Part shown: one piece after another, positions 41,401 through 50,606 of the stretch
Numbering within the stretch: position 1 is the stretch's first letter
How the letters are laid out: every line of letters starts with the position of its first letter
From: Flavobacterium phycosphaerae
GTDB taxonomy: Bacteria > Bacteroidota > Bacteroidia > Flavobacteriales > Flavobacteriaceae
Assembly (NCBI RefSeq): GCF_010119235.1
Contig: NZ_JAAATZ010000001.1
Span: 2,386,501 to 2,450,500, forward strand
Reading direction: 5' to 3'
DNA: 64,000 nucleotides
Notes under the pieces: generated by a model
Told to the model about the DNA's origin: nothing
The model's database searches: none
What the model saw: the letters and a program-made list of their open reading frames with translations, nothing else
Translations under genes and position numbers: made by a program

Positions 41401-42151
41401 AATCATTTTGCTCGACATACTGAAGAACAAAATCGTATTGGCCTATACGCTTATTTTGGCTGTGTTGTCTTGGAGTTCCTTTGCTTTAGAAGACAATTCC
41501 GCCAAAGGAATACTCACGATATTGAACGTAATTTTATTTACCGTTCCCTTAGTTTCCATATTGTTTTCCACGATTTATTTATACAACAGTTCAGAGTTTA
41601 TTGAATTGTTGTTGAGCCAACCGGTTAAACGTAGAAAGATATGGTTGAGTTTGTTTTTCGGACTTTCATTGTCTATGATATTGGCCTTTTTTGTTGGTGC
41701 CGGCATTCCGTTATTGGTTAATTCTCCCGATGGAGTAGGACTGATGATGCTTGTGGTTGGCTGTTTGATCTCCGTCGTGTTCGTGGCTTTAGCTTTTCTG
41801 AGTTCGATAATGACGCGTGATAAGGCCAAAGGAATTGGGATTGCTATTATGACTTGGCTCTATTTTGCGTTGCTGTTTGACGGTATGGTGCTGTTTTTGT
41901 TATTCCAGTTTTCCGATTATCCTATCGAAAATGCGATGGTAGGCGTTACCGCTTTGAGTCCGATTGACTTGGCTCGTATCCAAATTTTATTGCACCTCGA
42001 CGTTTCCGCGATGATGGGTTATACCGGAGCTATTTTTAAAGATTTTTTCGGCACAACCATTGGACTGACCGTTTCTTTTTTACTGCTTTGTTTTTGGGCC
42101 ATCATTCCGTTTTTTATTTCCCTCAGAAGATTCAACCGTAAAGATTTATAG
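41384..42151 (+). CDS. nosY: NosY ABC transporter permease
   Basis: 255 residues with six predicted hydrophobic segments (IVLAYTLILAVLSW, IVLFTVPLVSILFSTIYLY-like region, then several more) in the ABC-2 permease pattern. It is the membrane partner of NosF and NosD. Overlaps nosF by 17 bp and shares a base with the following haemoglobin gene. No residue oddities seen. Confidence 0.92.
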   Translation: MNRIIKIILLDILKNKIVLAYTLILAVLSWSSFALEDNSAKGILTILNVILFTVPLVSILFSTIYLYNSSEFIELLLSQPVKRRKIWLSLFFGLSLSMILAFFVGAGIPLLVNSPDGVGLMMLVVGCLISVVFVALAFLSSIMTRDKAKGIGIAIMTWLYFALLFDGMVLFLLFQFSDYPIENAMVGVTALSPIDLARIQILLHLDVSAMMGYTGAIFKDFFGTTIGLTVSFLLLCFWAIIPFFISLRRFNRKDL

Positions 42152-42153
42152 TG

Positions 42154-42525
42154 ATGAAAACCGATATAAGAAACCGTAAAGACATTGAAAAATTGGTCAA
42201 TGCTTTTTATACAAAAGTCAAAACCGATTCCGTTATAGGGTATTTATTTACCGAAGTGGCCAAGGTGAATTGGGATACGCACTTGCCCAAAATGTATGAC
42301 TTTTGGGAAAACATACTCTTTTGTACCGCCAATTACAACGGAAATCCCATGATGAAACACAAAGAGTTACACGCCAAAAGCGCCATGAACCAAGAACAGT
42401 TTATCCACTGGACCTTATTATTTACGGCTACAGTAGACAAACTTTTTGAAGGACCGAAAGCCGAAGAAATTAAAAACAGGGCTATGAATATTGCTTCCTT
42501 TATGATGTATAAAACATTGACCTAA
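42154..42525 (+). CDS. Group III truncated haemoglobin
   Basis: 123 residues of 2/2 globin fold: KDIEKLVNAFYTKV, then FWENILFCTANYNGNPMMKHKELHAK with the proximal His region (KHKELH). The position and sequence match group III truncated haemoglobins, single-haem proteins linked to NO or peroxide handling. The ATG at 42154 is used because the upstream GTG overlaps the nosY stop codon. Placed in the nos cluster between nosY and a CopD-like gene, so NO detoxification during N-oxide metabolism is likely. Confidence 0.88.
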   Translation: MKTDIRNRKDIEKLVNAFYTKVKTDSVIGYLFTEVAKVNWDTHLPKMYDFWENILFCTANYNGNPMMKHKELHAKSAMNQEQFIHWTLLFTATVDKLFEGPKAEEIKNRAMNIASFMMYKTLT

Positions 42526-42968
42526 TGTACCACCATCTTCTTTTAATTGCGCACTTATTGGCTGCCACCATTTGGGTGGGAGGACATTTATTCTTATCGC
42601 TCAGATTCTTATCGGAAGCTATGAGAAATAAGGATGTAACTATAATACAAAACTTCAAAGACAAGTTTGAACCTATCGGCATGCCCGCTTTAGTTGTTTC
42701 GGTATTAACCGGAATTTTAATGGCGTATGATTATGATGTAACCTTCACCCATTGGTTTTCATTTTCCGGCGGTATAGAAAAGGTGGTTTCTGTCAAATTA
42801 ATTTTGCTGTTGATTACAGTAGGATTGGCGGTTAATGCCCAATTGTTTTTATTCCCTAAACTGACTTCAAAAGAACTTCCCAAAGCAGCGCTGCAAATTA
42901 TTTTAGTAACGCTTATCGGCGTAGCCATGTTGGTACTGGGTAGTTTAATAAGAATTGGTGGTTTGTAA
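42525..42968 (+). CDS. CopD-like membrane protein
   Basis: 147 residues with four hydrophobic segments and conserved His in MYHHLLLIAHLLAATIWVGGHLFLS-type N-terminus, the CopD/DUF2269 pattern. CopD proteins are copper- or haem-associated. It follows the truncated haemoglobin gene with the ATG overlapping the stop. Its end overlaps convergent nadB by 24 bp. The role in the nos set (copper import or electron transfer) is inferred. Confidence 0.75.
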   Translation: MYHHLLLIAHLLAATIWVGGHLFLSLRFLSEAMRNKDVTIIQNFKDKFEPIGMPALVVSVLTGILMAYDYDVTFTHWFSFSGGIEKVVSVKLILLLITVGLAVNAQLFLFPKLTSKELPKAALQIILVTLIGVAMLVLGSLIRIGGL

Positions 42969-44495
42969 GGAGCCTGATTCTTTTACAAAGCCGCCTTTGT
43001 TTTCTTTTCGCTTAATCGACTGTTCTACAACGAGTATACCAACGGCTATCATATTTTTTAATTCATAAACTTCTTTACTGGTTCGGTGTCTTCTTTCCAA
43101 ACCGGCAACTTGATTCTGCCAAATTTTGAGTTGCATTTGCGCTTGAAATAAAGCAGTGTCATTCCGAACTATTCCCACATTTTTTTGCATCAGTACCTGC
43201 AATTCCGATTTCATCTTCAGTAAAAACTCAGGATCAATCAAGGAACCGTAATTGTATTTCCATTCCGAAAGCGTTTGTACCGGTTCGGCTTGGTTTATAG
43301 TTGCTTTAGCCAGAAATTGAAAGATGTTATCCGCATAAACCAAAGCTTCTAACAGCGAATTAGATGCCAATCGATTGGCTCCATGTAAGCCGGTGCGGGC
43401 ACATTCTCCACAGGCAAATAAATTAGCTATTGAGGTTTGTCCATGTTGATCCACCGAAATCCCGCCACACAAGTAATGCTGCGCCGGAATAACCGGAATC
43501 CAATCTTTTTCAATATGGATATTCAAAAGTTTACAGTTTTCATAAATCATTGGAAAATGTTCTTGAAAGGCACTAGCATTCAAATGGGTACAATCCAAAT
43601 AAACACAAGCATCGCCTGATTTTTTAAGTTCTTTTTCAATGCTTTGCGATACAATATCTCTGGAAGCCAAATCACCTCTGGTATCATAATCAGGCATAAA
43701 CTGCCGACCGACTTTGGTTCTCAGGCAAGCGCCAAAACCACGAACCGCTTCCGAAATTAAAAACGTTGCGCTTAAGTCTTTATGGTATAAAGCCGTTGGG
43801 TGAAACTGAATGAACTCCATATCCGTTATAACCGCACCGGCCCGATTGGCCATGGCAATTCCGTCACCCGTAGCTATAGCCGGATTGGTGGTATGCCCGT
43901 AAAGCTTCCCAATGCCCCCGGTGGCGAGTATCGTATAATCGGATGCAAACACCATAATTTCATGGGTTTGTTCATTCAGCACAAAAGCCCCCAGGCATTT
44001 ATCGTCACGGGTTATTAAATTGAGTGCAAAATGAAAATCATACAACGCAATAGTGCTCATTTTTCGAACTTGCGCTAAAATGGTGCTTTCAATTTCGTAA
44101 CCGGTTTGATCTTTATGATGCACCACGCGGTTTTTGGAATGACCGCCTTCTCGGCCTAAATCAAGATGACCATCAGCGGCCACGTCAAATTGGGCACCCC
44201 AAGTAATGAGCTCCTGCAGGCGTTTCGGCCCTTCGGTAACGACCATTTCTACTACACTGGTATCGCATAAACCATCCCCGCAGATAAGTGTGTCTTCAAT
44301 GTGTTTTTTAAAACTGTCATCGCTCTCGTTTTGCACCACAGCAATGCCGCCCTGAGCGTATTTGGTGTTAGACTCGTCTGCTGTAGATTTGGTGACTATA
44401 GCTACTGTTCGGTCAGGGAATCGTTCTGCCATTTTCAGGGCCAATGTCAATCCGGCGACTCCGGAACCTATAATTAAGTAATCGGTATGTATCAT
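42945..44495 (-). CDS. nadB: L-aspartate oxidase
   Basis: 516 residues with the FAD-binding start DYLIIGSGVAGLTLALK, the family motif KYAQGGIAVV, GGHSKNRVVHHKDQTG, TAEL-type FHPTALYHKD and RGFGACLRTKVGRQF segments and the C-terminal HGANRLASNSLLEALVY. It oxidises aspartate to iminoaspartate for NAD synthesis, using oxygen or fumarate. Coupled to nadA by a TAATG overlap. In an anaerobic island, fumarate use is plausible but not shown. Confidence 0.95.
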   Translation of the reverse strand: MIHTDYLIIGSGVAGLTLALKMAERFPDRTVAIVTKSTADESNTKYAQGGIAVVQNESDDSFKKHIEDTLICGDGLCDTSVVEMVVTEGPKRLQELITWGAQFDVAADGHLDLGREGGHSKNRVVHHKDQTGYEIESTILAQVRKMSTIALYDFHFALNLITRDDKCLGAFVLNEQTHEIMVFASDYTILATGGIGKLYGHTTNPAIATGDGIAMANRAGAVITDMEFIQFHPTALYHKDLSATFLISEAVRGFGACLRTKVGRQFMPDYDTRGDLASRDIVSQSIEKELKKSGDACVYLDCTHLNASAFQEHFPMIYENCKLLNIHIEKDWIPVIPAQHYLCGGISVDQHGQTSIANLFACGECARTGLHGANRLASNSLLEALVYADNIFQFLAKATINQAEPVQTLSEWKYNYGSLIDPEFLLKMKSELQVLMQKNVGIVRNDTALFQAQMQLKIWQNQVAGLERRHRTSKEVYELKNMIAVGILVVEQSIKRKENKGGFVKESGSLQTTNSY

Positions 44496-45424
44496 TAGTT
44501 AGATAATTCGAGCATGCGTTCAATGGGAACTAAAGCTTTGGTTCTGATGGTTGCAGCGACTTTGATTTCCGGACTTTCGTTTACCAAACAATCGTATACT
44601 TTCTGCAGCGTATTCATCTTCATAAAACCACATTCACTGCAAGCGCAAGTATTGTTTTCTACGGAGGGTGCCGGAATTAAGATTTTATCGGGAACTTCCT
44701 GTTGCATTTTGTAAAGGATTCCGGCTTCAGTAGCCACTATAAATTCGCTGGCCGAGCTGGTTTTTACATAGTCAATCATACCCGAAGTAGAGCCGACATA
44801 AGCCGCAGTGTCCAGTATATGCTTTTCCGATTCGGGATGCGCAATGATTTTAGCGTTCGGATGTTTTTGATGTAGGGCAATCAGCTTGTCTAACGAAAAA
44901 GCTTCGTGTACAACACAAGAACCATCCCACAGCACCATCTTTCTGCCGGTTTGTTGTTCTATATACCGTCCGAGGTTTTTATCGGGAGCGAAAATAATGG
45001 GAATGTTTTTAGGTACTGAGGCCACTATTTTCACCGCATTGGAAGAAGTACACACCAAATGACTCATCGCTTTAATCTCAGCCGAGCAGTTGACATAAGT
45101 AATCACAATATGATCGGGATGCGCGGTTATAAATTTTTGGAAGATTTCCGGCGGGCACGATTCGGCCAACGAGCATCCGGCGTTCAAATCAGGAAGGATT
45201 ACTTTTTTATTCGGATTCAAAATTTTAGCGGTTTCGGCCATAAAATGTACCCCGGCAAACAGTATAATGTCGGCATCTGCTTTGGCCGCTTCTTGGGATA
45301 ATCCTAAACTGTCGCCTACATAATCGGCTATTTCCTGAATGTCGGGTTCCTGATAATAATGCGCCAAGATTACGGCATTTTTGACTTTTTTTAAAGCCAG
45401 TATTTTTTCTTTAAGTGCTTGCAT
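44495..45424 (-). CDS. nadA: Quinolinate synthase
   Basis: 309 residues with the NadA pattern: [53 protein letters not shown] and [18 protein letters not shown]; the three conserved Cys that hold the [4Fe-4S] cluster are visible. It condenses iminoaspartate with dihydroxyacetone phosphate. Because the cluster is oxygen and NO sensitive, divergence from ric, an Fe-S repair gene, across a single Crp/Fnr-type site is notable. A -7-like TTATTTTG (minus, 45489-45496) is 29.5 bp from that site's centre. Confidence 0.95.
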   Translation of the reverse strand: MQALKEKILALKKVKNAVILAHYYQEPDIQEIADYVGDSLGLSQEAAKADADIILFAGVHFMAETAKILNPNKKVILPDLNAGCSLAESCPPEIFQKFITAHPDHIVITYVNCSAEIKAMSHLVCTSSNAVKIVASVPKNIPIIFAPDKNLGRYIEQQTGRKMVLWDGSCVVHEAFSLDKLIALHQKHPNAKIIAHPESEKHILDTAAYVGSTSGMIDYVKTSSASEFIVATEAGILYKMQQEVPDKILIPAPSVENNTCACSECGFMKMNTLQKVYDCLVNESPEIKVAATIRTKALVPIERMLELSN

Positions 45425-45516
45425 AGTATTGTATAGTAAGGGTAAACGGGTGAAATTCAGTAGTGAAAAGTAAACCCTGATTGCTATGCAAAATAACTGC
45501 TGAAAACTAAGCTTTT

Positions 45517-45534
45517 ATATGATTTAAATCATAT
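45517..45534. promoter_or_regulatory. Crp/Fnr-type site shared by divergent nadA and ric
   Basis: ATATGATTTAAATCATAT, a perfect palindrome. Centre 45525.5: 30.5 bp to TAATATTG (45556, plus strand, toward ric) and 29.5 bp to TTATTTTG (45496, minus strand, toward nadA). Confidence 0.65.
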
Positions 45535-45586
45535 TCGGCTAACCTCATTAGTGTGTAATATTGAAATAAATTAAAACACATATAAA

Positions 45587-46333
45587 ATGGAAACCATAAA
45601 CAAAAAAACAATTGGTGAATACGTAGCTGATGATTTCAGAACTGCTGCTGTATTTTCAAAATACGGAATAGATTTTTGCTGCAAAGGGCATCGTACTTTG
45701 GCCGAAGCCTGCGAAAAAAAACAAATTAGTTCCGCTGTTTTAGAAACAGAAATCAACGCTGTCATGAACATGGGAAATAATCAAAGTATCGATTTTAAAT
45801 CCTGGCCTTTGGATTTATTGGTGGATTATATCGAAAAAACACACCATCGCTATGTAGAGGAAAAATCAGCGGTGCTTCGTATGTATTTGGATAAACTCTG
45901 TAAAGTACACGGTGGTCACCATCCGGAGTTATTTGAAATCAATACCTTATTTATCGAAGGTTCGGGTGAGTTAGCCAAGCACATGATGAAAGAAGAACTA
46001 ATCTTATTCCCATTTATCAAACGAATGACCCAAACCAAGAGCGATTCGATATCAGTACCACATTTTGGAACGGTGGATAATCCCATTAGTATGATGCAGG
46101 ATGAACACACTATCGAAGGGGAGCGATTTGCTAAAATAGCCGAATTGACTAATCAATATACGCCACCGGCCGATGCCTGCGAAACGTATAAAGTAACTTT
46201 TGCGATGCTGAAAGAGTTTGAAGAAGATTTGCACAAACACATCCATTTGGAAAATAACATTCTTTTTCCCGGAGCTCAAGTATTGGAAAAACAGTTTACC
46301 ATTCTCGACAATTTAGAACATTCACTACTGTAA
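45587..46333 (+). CDS. ric: Iron-sulfur repair di-iron protein (RIC/ScdA/YtfE)
   Basis: 248 residues: a DUF542 N-terminal domain (TIGEYVADDFRTAAVFSKYGIDFCCKG, with the Cys-Cys pair) and a hemerythrin-like di-iron domain with histidine motifs (YIEKTHHRYVEEK, HHPELFEIN, HMMKEELILFPF, DEHTIEGERF, HIHLENNILFPG). RIC proteins repair Fe-S or di-iron centres damaged by NO or peroxide. The gene starts an operon with nrdD 12 bp downstream. A Crp/Fnr-type site precedes it at class II spacing. Confidence 0.93.
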   Translation: METINKKTIGEYVADDFRTAAVFSKYGIDFCCKGHRTLAEACEKKQISSAVLETEINAVMNMGNNQSIDFKSWPLDLLVDYIEKTHHRYVEEKSAVLRMYLDKLCKVHGGHHPELFEINTLFIEGSGELAKHMMKEELILFPFIKRMTQTKSDSISVPHFGTVDNPISMMQDEHTIEGERFAKIAELTNQYTPPADACETYKVTFAMLKEFEEDLHKHIHLENNILFPGAQVLEKQFTILDNLEHSLL

Positions 46334-46345
46334 AACTTATTCTTC

Positions 46346-48460
46346 ATGGAAAAATATGTTATCAAAAGAAACGGTGAGTACAAACCCTTTGCTCGGTATA
46401 AAATAAAAGAGGCTATCATTAAAAGCTTTAACAGCGTGGTAGTGCCTTTTGACGAGCAGGTTTTTGAAAAAGTTATGGCCATTATCGACACCAAAGATAC
46501 TTGGGCGGTAGAAGAAATTCAGGATATCATTGAGAAAACCCTTTTTGAGAAAGAGTACTTTGCTGTCATGCGCTCTTTTATGTTGTATCGGCATACCCGA
46601 AAACTGCAACGTGAGCACATTCAGGGATTAAATGACGACACCACTTATGTTGATAGTACGCAAACCATAGAAGAATACATCTCTCAAACCGACTGGCGTA
46701 TCAATGCTAATGCCAATACTTCGTATTCTAATGCCGGTTTGGTGAATAATGTAGCCGGCAAGATTATCGCCAATTATTGGTTGGATAAAGTGTATTCTAA
46801 AGAAGAAGGCTATGCCCATCGCAACGGGGATGTACACATTCACGACTTAGATTGCCTGACCGGTTATTGTGCCGGCTGGAGTTTAAGAGTTTTGCTGAAT
46901 GACGGCTTCAACGGCGTAAGAGGCCGAGTAGAAAGTAAAGCTCCGTCACATTTCAGAGAGGCTTTGGGTCAAATGGCCAATTTTCTCGGAATACTCCAAA
47001 GTGAGTGGGCCGGAGCCCAAGCGTTCAGTTCGTTTGATACCTACTTAGCGCCTTATGTTTTTAAAGATAATTTGTCTTTTGATGAGGTGCTGAAAGCTAT
47101 TCGGAGTTTTGTTTATAATTTGAATGTACCGGCACGCTGGGGACAATCGCCCTTTACCAATATTACGTTGGATTGGGTCGTTCCGGCCGATTTGAAAGAG
47201 CAGATTCCGACCAAAAATGACAGGCATTTATTGGAAAACATTATTGATAAAAATGTCTTAACTCGTGCTAATGAACGCGGTGTTACTTCGCTTTCAGAGT
47301 TGCGTTACGAACATTTTCAAACTGAAATGAATCTGATAAATAAAGCCTATTATACTGTTATGACTGAAGGAGATGCTAACGGACAACCGTTTACTTTTCC
47401 GATACCGACAGTTAATATAACGGAGGATTTTGATTGGGAGGGCGAAAATACCGAGTTGCTGTTTGAAAACACGGCTAAGATAGGGTCTTCTTATTTTCAG
47501 AATTTTATCGGAAGTCAGTATGTTTTGGATGAGGAAGGCCAAAGAGTGGAAAACCCTAATGCCTATAAACCCAATGCCGTTCGCAGTATGTGCTGTCGTT
47601 TGCAACTTGATTTGAGAGAGTTGTTGAAACGCGGGAACGGATTATTTGGCAGTGCCGAAATGACCGGAAGTATTGGTGTTGTTACCATTAATATGGCGCG
47701 TTTGGGCTATTTATATGAAAGAGATAAAGAAGGGTTGCTGCAACAATTGGATAAATTGATGCTGCTGGCTAAATCAACTTTAGAGAAAAAACGCCAATTT
47801 ATTCAGGAAATGTACGACCGTGGATTGTACCCGTACACCAAACGTTATTTACCGCATTTCAGAAATCATTTTTCGACTATTGGAGTTAACGGAATGAATG
47901 AAATGGTCCGCAATTTTACCGATGACAGAGAGGATATTACCACTAAGTTTGGTCACGAATTTTGTATGGAGATTTTAGATCATATCCGCAACCGAATGAA
48001 AGAATTTCAGGAAGAAACCGGCAACCTTTACAATCTCGAAGCCACCCCTGCTGAGGGGACTACCTATCGTTTTGCCAAAGAAGACAAAAAGCGATATCCG
48101 AACATTCTTCAAGCCGGAATGGAGGAGAATATCTATTACACCAACAGCTCTCAAATTCCGGTGGATTATACCCAAGACCCTTTTGAAGCGTTATTGATGC
48201 AGGATGAATTGCAGTGTAAATACACCGGCGGTACCGTACTGCATTTGTATATGAATGAGCGAATCAGTTCGGCCGAAGCTTGCAAAAACTTTGTGAAAAC
48301 GGTACTGACTAAATTCAAATTGCCTTATATCACAGTAACTCCGGTATTCAGCGTTTGCCCGATTCATGGTTATTTGAACGGTGAACACGAATACTGTCCG
48401 AAATGTGATGAAGTTATATTGGAAAACCAAAATCAAGCTAAATATGAAAACAAAGACTAA
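46346..48460 (+). CDS. nrdD: Anaerobic (class III) ribonucleoside-triphosphate reductase, large subunit without glycyl-radical tail
   Basis: 704 residues with an N-terminal ATP-cone (about 1-95, KYVIKRNGEYKPFARYKIKE) and a class III catalytic core (GDVHIHDLDCLTGYCAGWSL, NVPARWGQSPFTNITLDW, TEGDANGQPFTFPIPTVNIT, NAVRSMCCRLQLDL). It ends with the zinc ribbon CPIHGY...CPKCDE then stops, lacking the expected RV-GY glycyl-radical segment. That segment is encoded by the overlapping next gene, in another frame. The enzyme reduces NTPs anaerobically; its cofactor gene nrdG follows. Confidence 0.93.
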   Translation: MEKYVIKRNGEYKPFARYKIKEAIIKSFNSVVVPFDEQVFEKVMAIIDTKDTWAVEEIQDIIEKTLFEKEYFAVMRSFMLYRHTRKLQREHIQGLNDDTTYVDSTQTIEEYISQTDWRINANANTSYSNAGLVNNVAGKIIANYWLDKVYSKEEGYAHRNGDVHIHDLDCLTGYCAGWSLRVLLNDGFNGVRGRVESKAPSHFREALGQMANFLGILQSEWAGAQAFSSFDTYLAPYVFKDNLSFDEVLKAIRSFVYNLNVPARWGQSPFTNITLDWVVPADLKEQIPTKNDRHLLENIIDKNVLTRANERGVTSLSELRYEHFQTEMNLINKAYYTVMTEGDANGQPFTFPIPTVNITEDFDWEGENTELLFENTAKIGSSYFQNFIGSQYVLDEEGQRVENPNAYKPNAVRSMCCRLQLDLRELLKRGNGLFGSAEMTGSIGVVTINMARLGYLYERDKEGLLQQLDKLMLLAKSTLEKKRQFIQEMYDRGLYPYTKRYLPHFRNHFSTIGVNGMNEMVRNFTDDREDITTKFGHEFCMEILDHIRNRMKEFQEETGNLYNLEATPAEGTTYRFAKEDKKRYPNILQAGMEENIYYTNSSQIPVDYTQDPFEALLMQDELQCKYTGGTVLHLYMNERISSAEACKNFVKTVLTKFKLPYITVTPVFSVCPIHGYLNGEHEYCPKCDEVILENQNQAKYENKD

Positions 48461-48608
48461 CGAAATTGCCGCACAAAATCAGCATTTGCGAACCAAATGT
48501 TTGGTTTACACCCGCGTAATGGGCTATCACCGACCGGTAGAAAGTTTTAATATCGGCAAAAAAGGGGAGCACAAGCAACGCATCCATTTTCAGGAATGTA
48601 AAAACTGA
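48444..48608 (+). CDS. Detached glycyl-radical domain of the class III ribonucleotide reductase
   Basis: 54 residues. TRVMGYHRPVESFNIGKKGE matches the class III NrdD C-terminal glycyl-radical region (R-V-x-G-Y then P-V, N-x-G-K and a basic tail), with Gly27 as the radical site. The ATG overlaps the last codons of nrdD in a different frame, which allows coupled translation or, less likely, a programmed frameshift. nrdG starts 3 bp after the stop. I infer a separate subunit that docks to NrdD, like the YfiD spare glycyl-radical part of pyruvate formate-lyase. Confidence 0.82.
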   Translation: MKTKTNEIAAQNQHLRTKCLVYTRVMGYHRPVESFNIGKKGEHKQRIHFQECKN

Positions 48609-48610
48609 GC

Positions 48611-49282
48611 ATGGCCCTTCACAGTATAACACCGTTTACGTTGTTGGATTTTCCCCATAAATCAGCTTGCATTTTTTGGTATGCCGGTTGCAACATGAGG
48701 TGTTTGTATTGTTATAATCCGGAAATTGTTTTAGGAAAAGGTGTCGTAACTTTTCCTGAAGCAATTTCTTTTTTACAATCCCGAAAAGGGTTGTTGGAGG
48801 GCGTGGTTTTCAGTGGGGGCGAATGTTTGATACACAAAAATAGTATTGAACAAATAAGCGCGGTCAAAGCCATGGGGTTTTTGGTCAAAATAGACACTAA
48901 CGGTTCCCGCCCTGAGGTTTTACACCAATTAATCGATAAAAATTTAATCGATTATGTAGCCTTGGATTTTAAAGCTACACCGCAGCAATTTCAAAAAATT
49001 ACACAATCGGATTTGTTTTTGGCGTTTGAAGAATCTTTTCTTCTGCTTCAGCAGAGCGGCATTCCGTTTGAAATCAGAACCACTTATCATTCGGAGTTGC
49101 TTAGTATAACTGAACTCAACGAAATGATAGGGTATTTAAAAACCCATCACTATTCCGGAAATTATTACTTGCAGTTCTTCCGAAATAATACAGAAACCTT
49201 AGTGCCTTTGCCTGCTTCGGTTAAAATTAAAGCTGCCCAACTCAACGCCGGTCCCACTATCAATGTGGTTTTCAGGGATTGA
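48611..49282 (+). CDS. nrdG: Anaerobic ribonucleotide reductase activating enzyme (radical SAM)
   Basis: 223 residues. Radical-SAM motif is CNMRCLYC (Cys27, Cys31, Cys34, CX3CX2C), preceded by LLDFPHKSACIFWYAGC and followed by GVVFSGGECL, the SAM-binding GGE motif. It installs the glycyl radical on NrdD using SAM and a [4Fe-4S] cluster. It is the last gene of the ric-nrdD-small gene-nrdG operon and ends overlapping the convergent norB-like gene by 11 bp. Confidence 0.93.
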   Translation: MALHSITPFTLLDFPHKSACIFWYAGCNMRCLYCYNPEIVLGKGVVTFPEAISFLQSRKGLLEGVVFSGGECLIHKNSIEQISAVKAMGFLVKIDTNGSRPEVLHQLIDKNLIDYVALDFKATPQQFQKITQSDLFLAFEESFLLLQQSGIPFEIRTTYHSELLSITELNEMIGYLKTHHYSGNYYLQFFRNNTETLVPLPASVKIKAAQLNAGPTINVVFRD

Positions 49283-50606
49283 TTTTTAGGAGTGTCTTTA
49301 CACTGTTGAGCAATTCAAATACAATCAAGTAAAGTCCAATGGCCATGCTTATTCCAAAAAGGAAAAACAGTATGTAGAAGCCATGTAATGAATCCTGAAA
49401 TTCGCCGAATGTCCTTTGTTGGTCAAAGTAAGTCCAATACCCTTTCTTAGTTCCCAAAATCAACAGCGTCAACCAGAATCCCACAAAAGCACTATTAAAA
49501 AAGCGGAGGCTCCGTTGTATTTTGCGTTTGGCCTGTGCCGTAATTTGATGGGTTGATTCTAAAATAAAAGTAACCGAAGACAATAAAATCAAAGTATTTA
49601 TTCCGATAGTCGTTCCCATAGAATGAGCTACTGTTATATGGGTACCGTGGGTAAAAAGGTTAATAGACGGAATAGAGATTAACAAGGCTAAAATAATATT
49701 TAAAAACACCCAAAAATTAGCCAGTTTCATAAAACCATTCGCCAAAGGATAATTCAGGATAGCTTCTTTGCCTAAATTCTTTTTCCAATCGTACAGTATA
49801 GAGAAAAGAATGATCCACTCGGTCATGCTGATGCCATAAGCCAAATATCTGATCCATGGAGCTGTGGGTACTATGTATACATGATGCGCCCAGCCAAACA
49901 TTAGATTGGTGAGTCCGAGAAAATAAAAGAAAAAGGCTTTCTTGGAATGGGCATAACGGTCATCCTGGCTGATTTTAGTTATGACATACAACGAAGTGCC
50001 GTAAACCAACATGTTCCAGGAACCAACATAAGAACCACCGGCTTTCCACTGCAGGGCTGTATTTTGAATGAAATGCCCTTTAAAATAGGGTAAAAGCCAA
50101 AGATGAGCTTCGGTAAAATGGTAAATCATAAACACAATTCCGGTGCCCCACATCCAGTAATACACCGGCCAGCTTTTAAAGGAAGCTTTGGTGATTTTAA
50201 AATAATTCAGACCAAACAGTATCCAGCCTAACAGTATCGGGAAGTAGAAGTAGCTTGGGAATTCCAGGTATTCTTTTCCACCAAAATGGCTACCCACATA
50301 GGCATAAATGATTCCCAATCCGGTAGCGATAAACAGCCAAAAGTGCCAACGAATTAGATTTGTATTGGCTTTTCTTTCTTCAAAATTCAACTCTAAATAA
50401 TAATATATTCCACCCATCGCTGTTAGTAAAATCCACGATACCACCAACAAAGTATGCAAGGGGCGCAAGGCCGTAAAGGGTAAAACCGATTTTATAAAAT
50501 CGGGGATGATGTATTGAAATCCGGCCAATAAACCACATAGTAGTCCCAGCAGTAAAGCTACTAAACCAACTGAGATAAAATAAAAAGGATAGCGGTTATT
50601 TTTCAT
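49272..50606 (-). CDS. NorB-like haem-copper oxidase superfamily subunit (divergent nitric oxide reductase)
   Basis: 444 residues with about 12 hydrophobic segments in NorB/CcoN order. Helix II carries the low-spin haem His in LRPLHTLLVVSWI (His51), there is a distal HH pair (GWAHHVYIV, His241-242) and a helix X axial His in HGTHITVAHSMG (His328). Aligned to cNorB, the remaining non-haem iron ligand His is Gly (around residue 191), the helper Glu becomes Gly (about 195), and the second helix X His is Met330. It is coupled to a NorC-like gene (11-bp overlap). Probably an unusual NO reductase; activity cannot be claimed from sequence. Confidence 0.82.
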   Translation of the reverse strand: MKNNRYPFYFISVGLVALLLGLLCGLLAGFQYIIPDFIKSVLPFTALRPLHTLLVVSWILLTAMGGIYYYLELNFEERKANTNLIRWHFWLFIATGLGIIYAYVGSHFGGKEYLEFPSYFYFPILLGWILFGLNYFKITKASFKSWPVYYWMWGTGIVFMIYHFTEAHLWLLPYFKGHFIQNTALQWKAGGSYVGSWNMLVYGTSLYVITKISQDDRYAHSKKAFFFYFLGLTNLMFGWAHHVYIVPTAPWIRYLAYGISMTEWIILFSILYDWKKNLGKEAILNYPLANGFMKLANFWVFLNIILALLISIPSINLFTHGTHITVAHSMGTTIGINTLILLSSVTFILESTHQITAQAKRKIQRSLRFFNSAFVGFWLTLLILGTKKGYWTYFDQQRTFGEFQDSLHGFYILFFLFGISMAIGLYLIVFELLNSVKTLLKINP

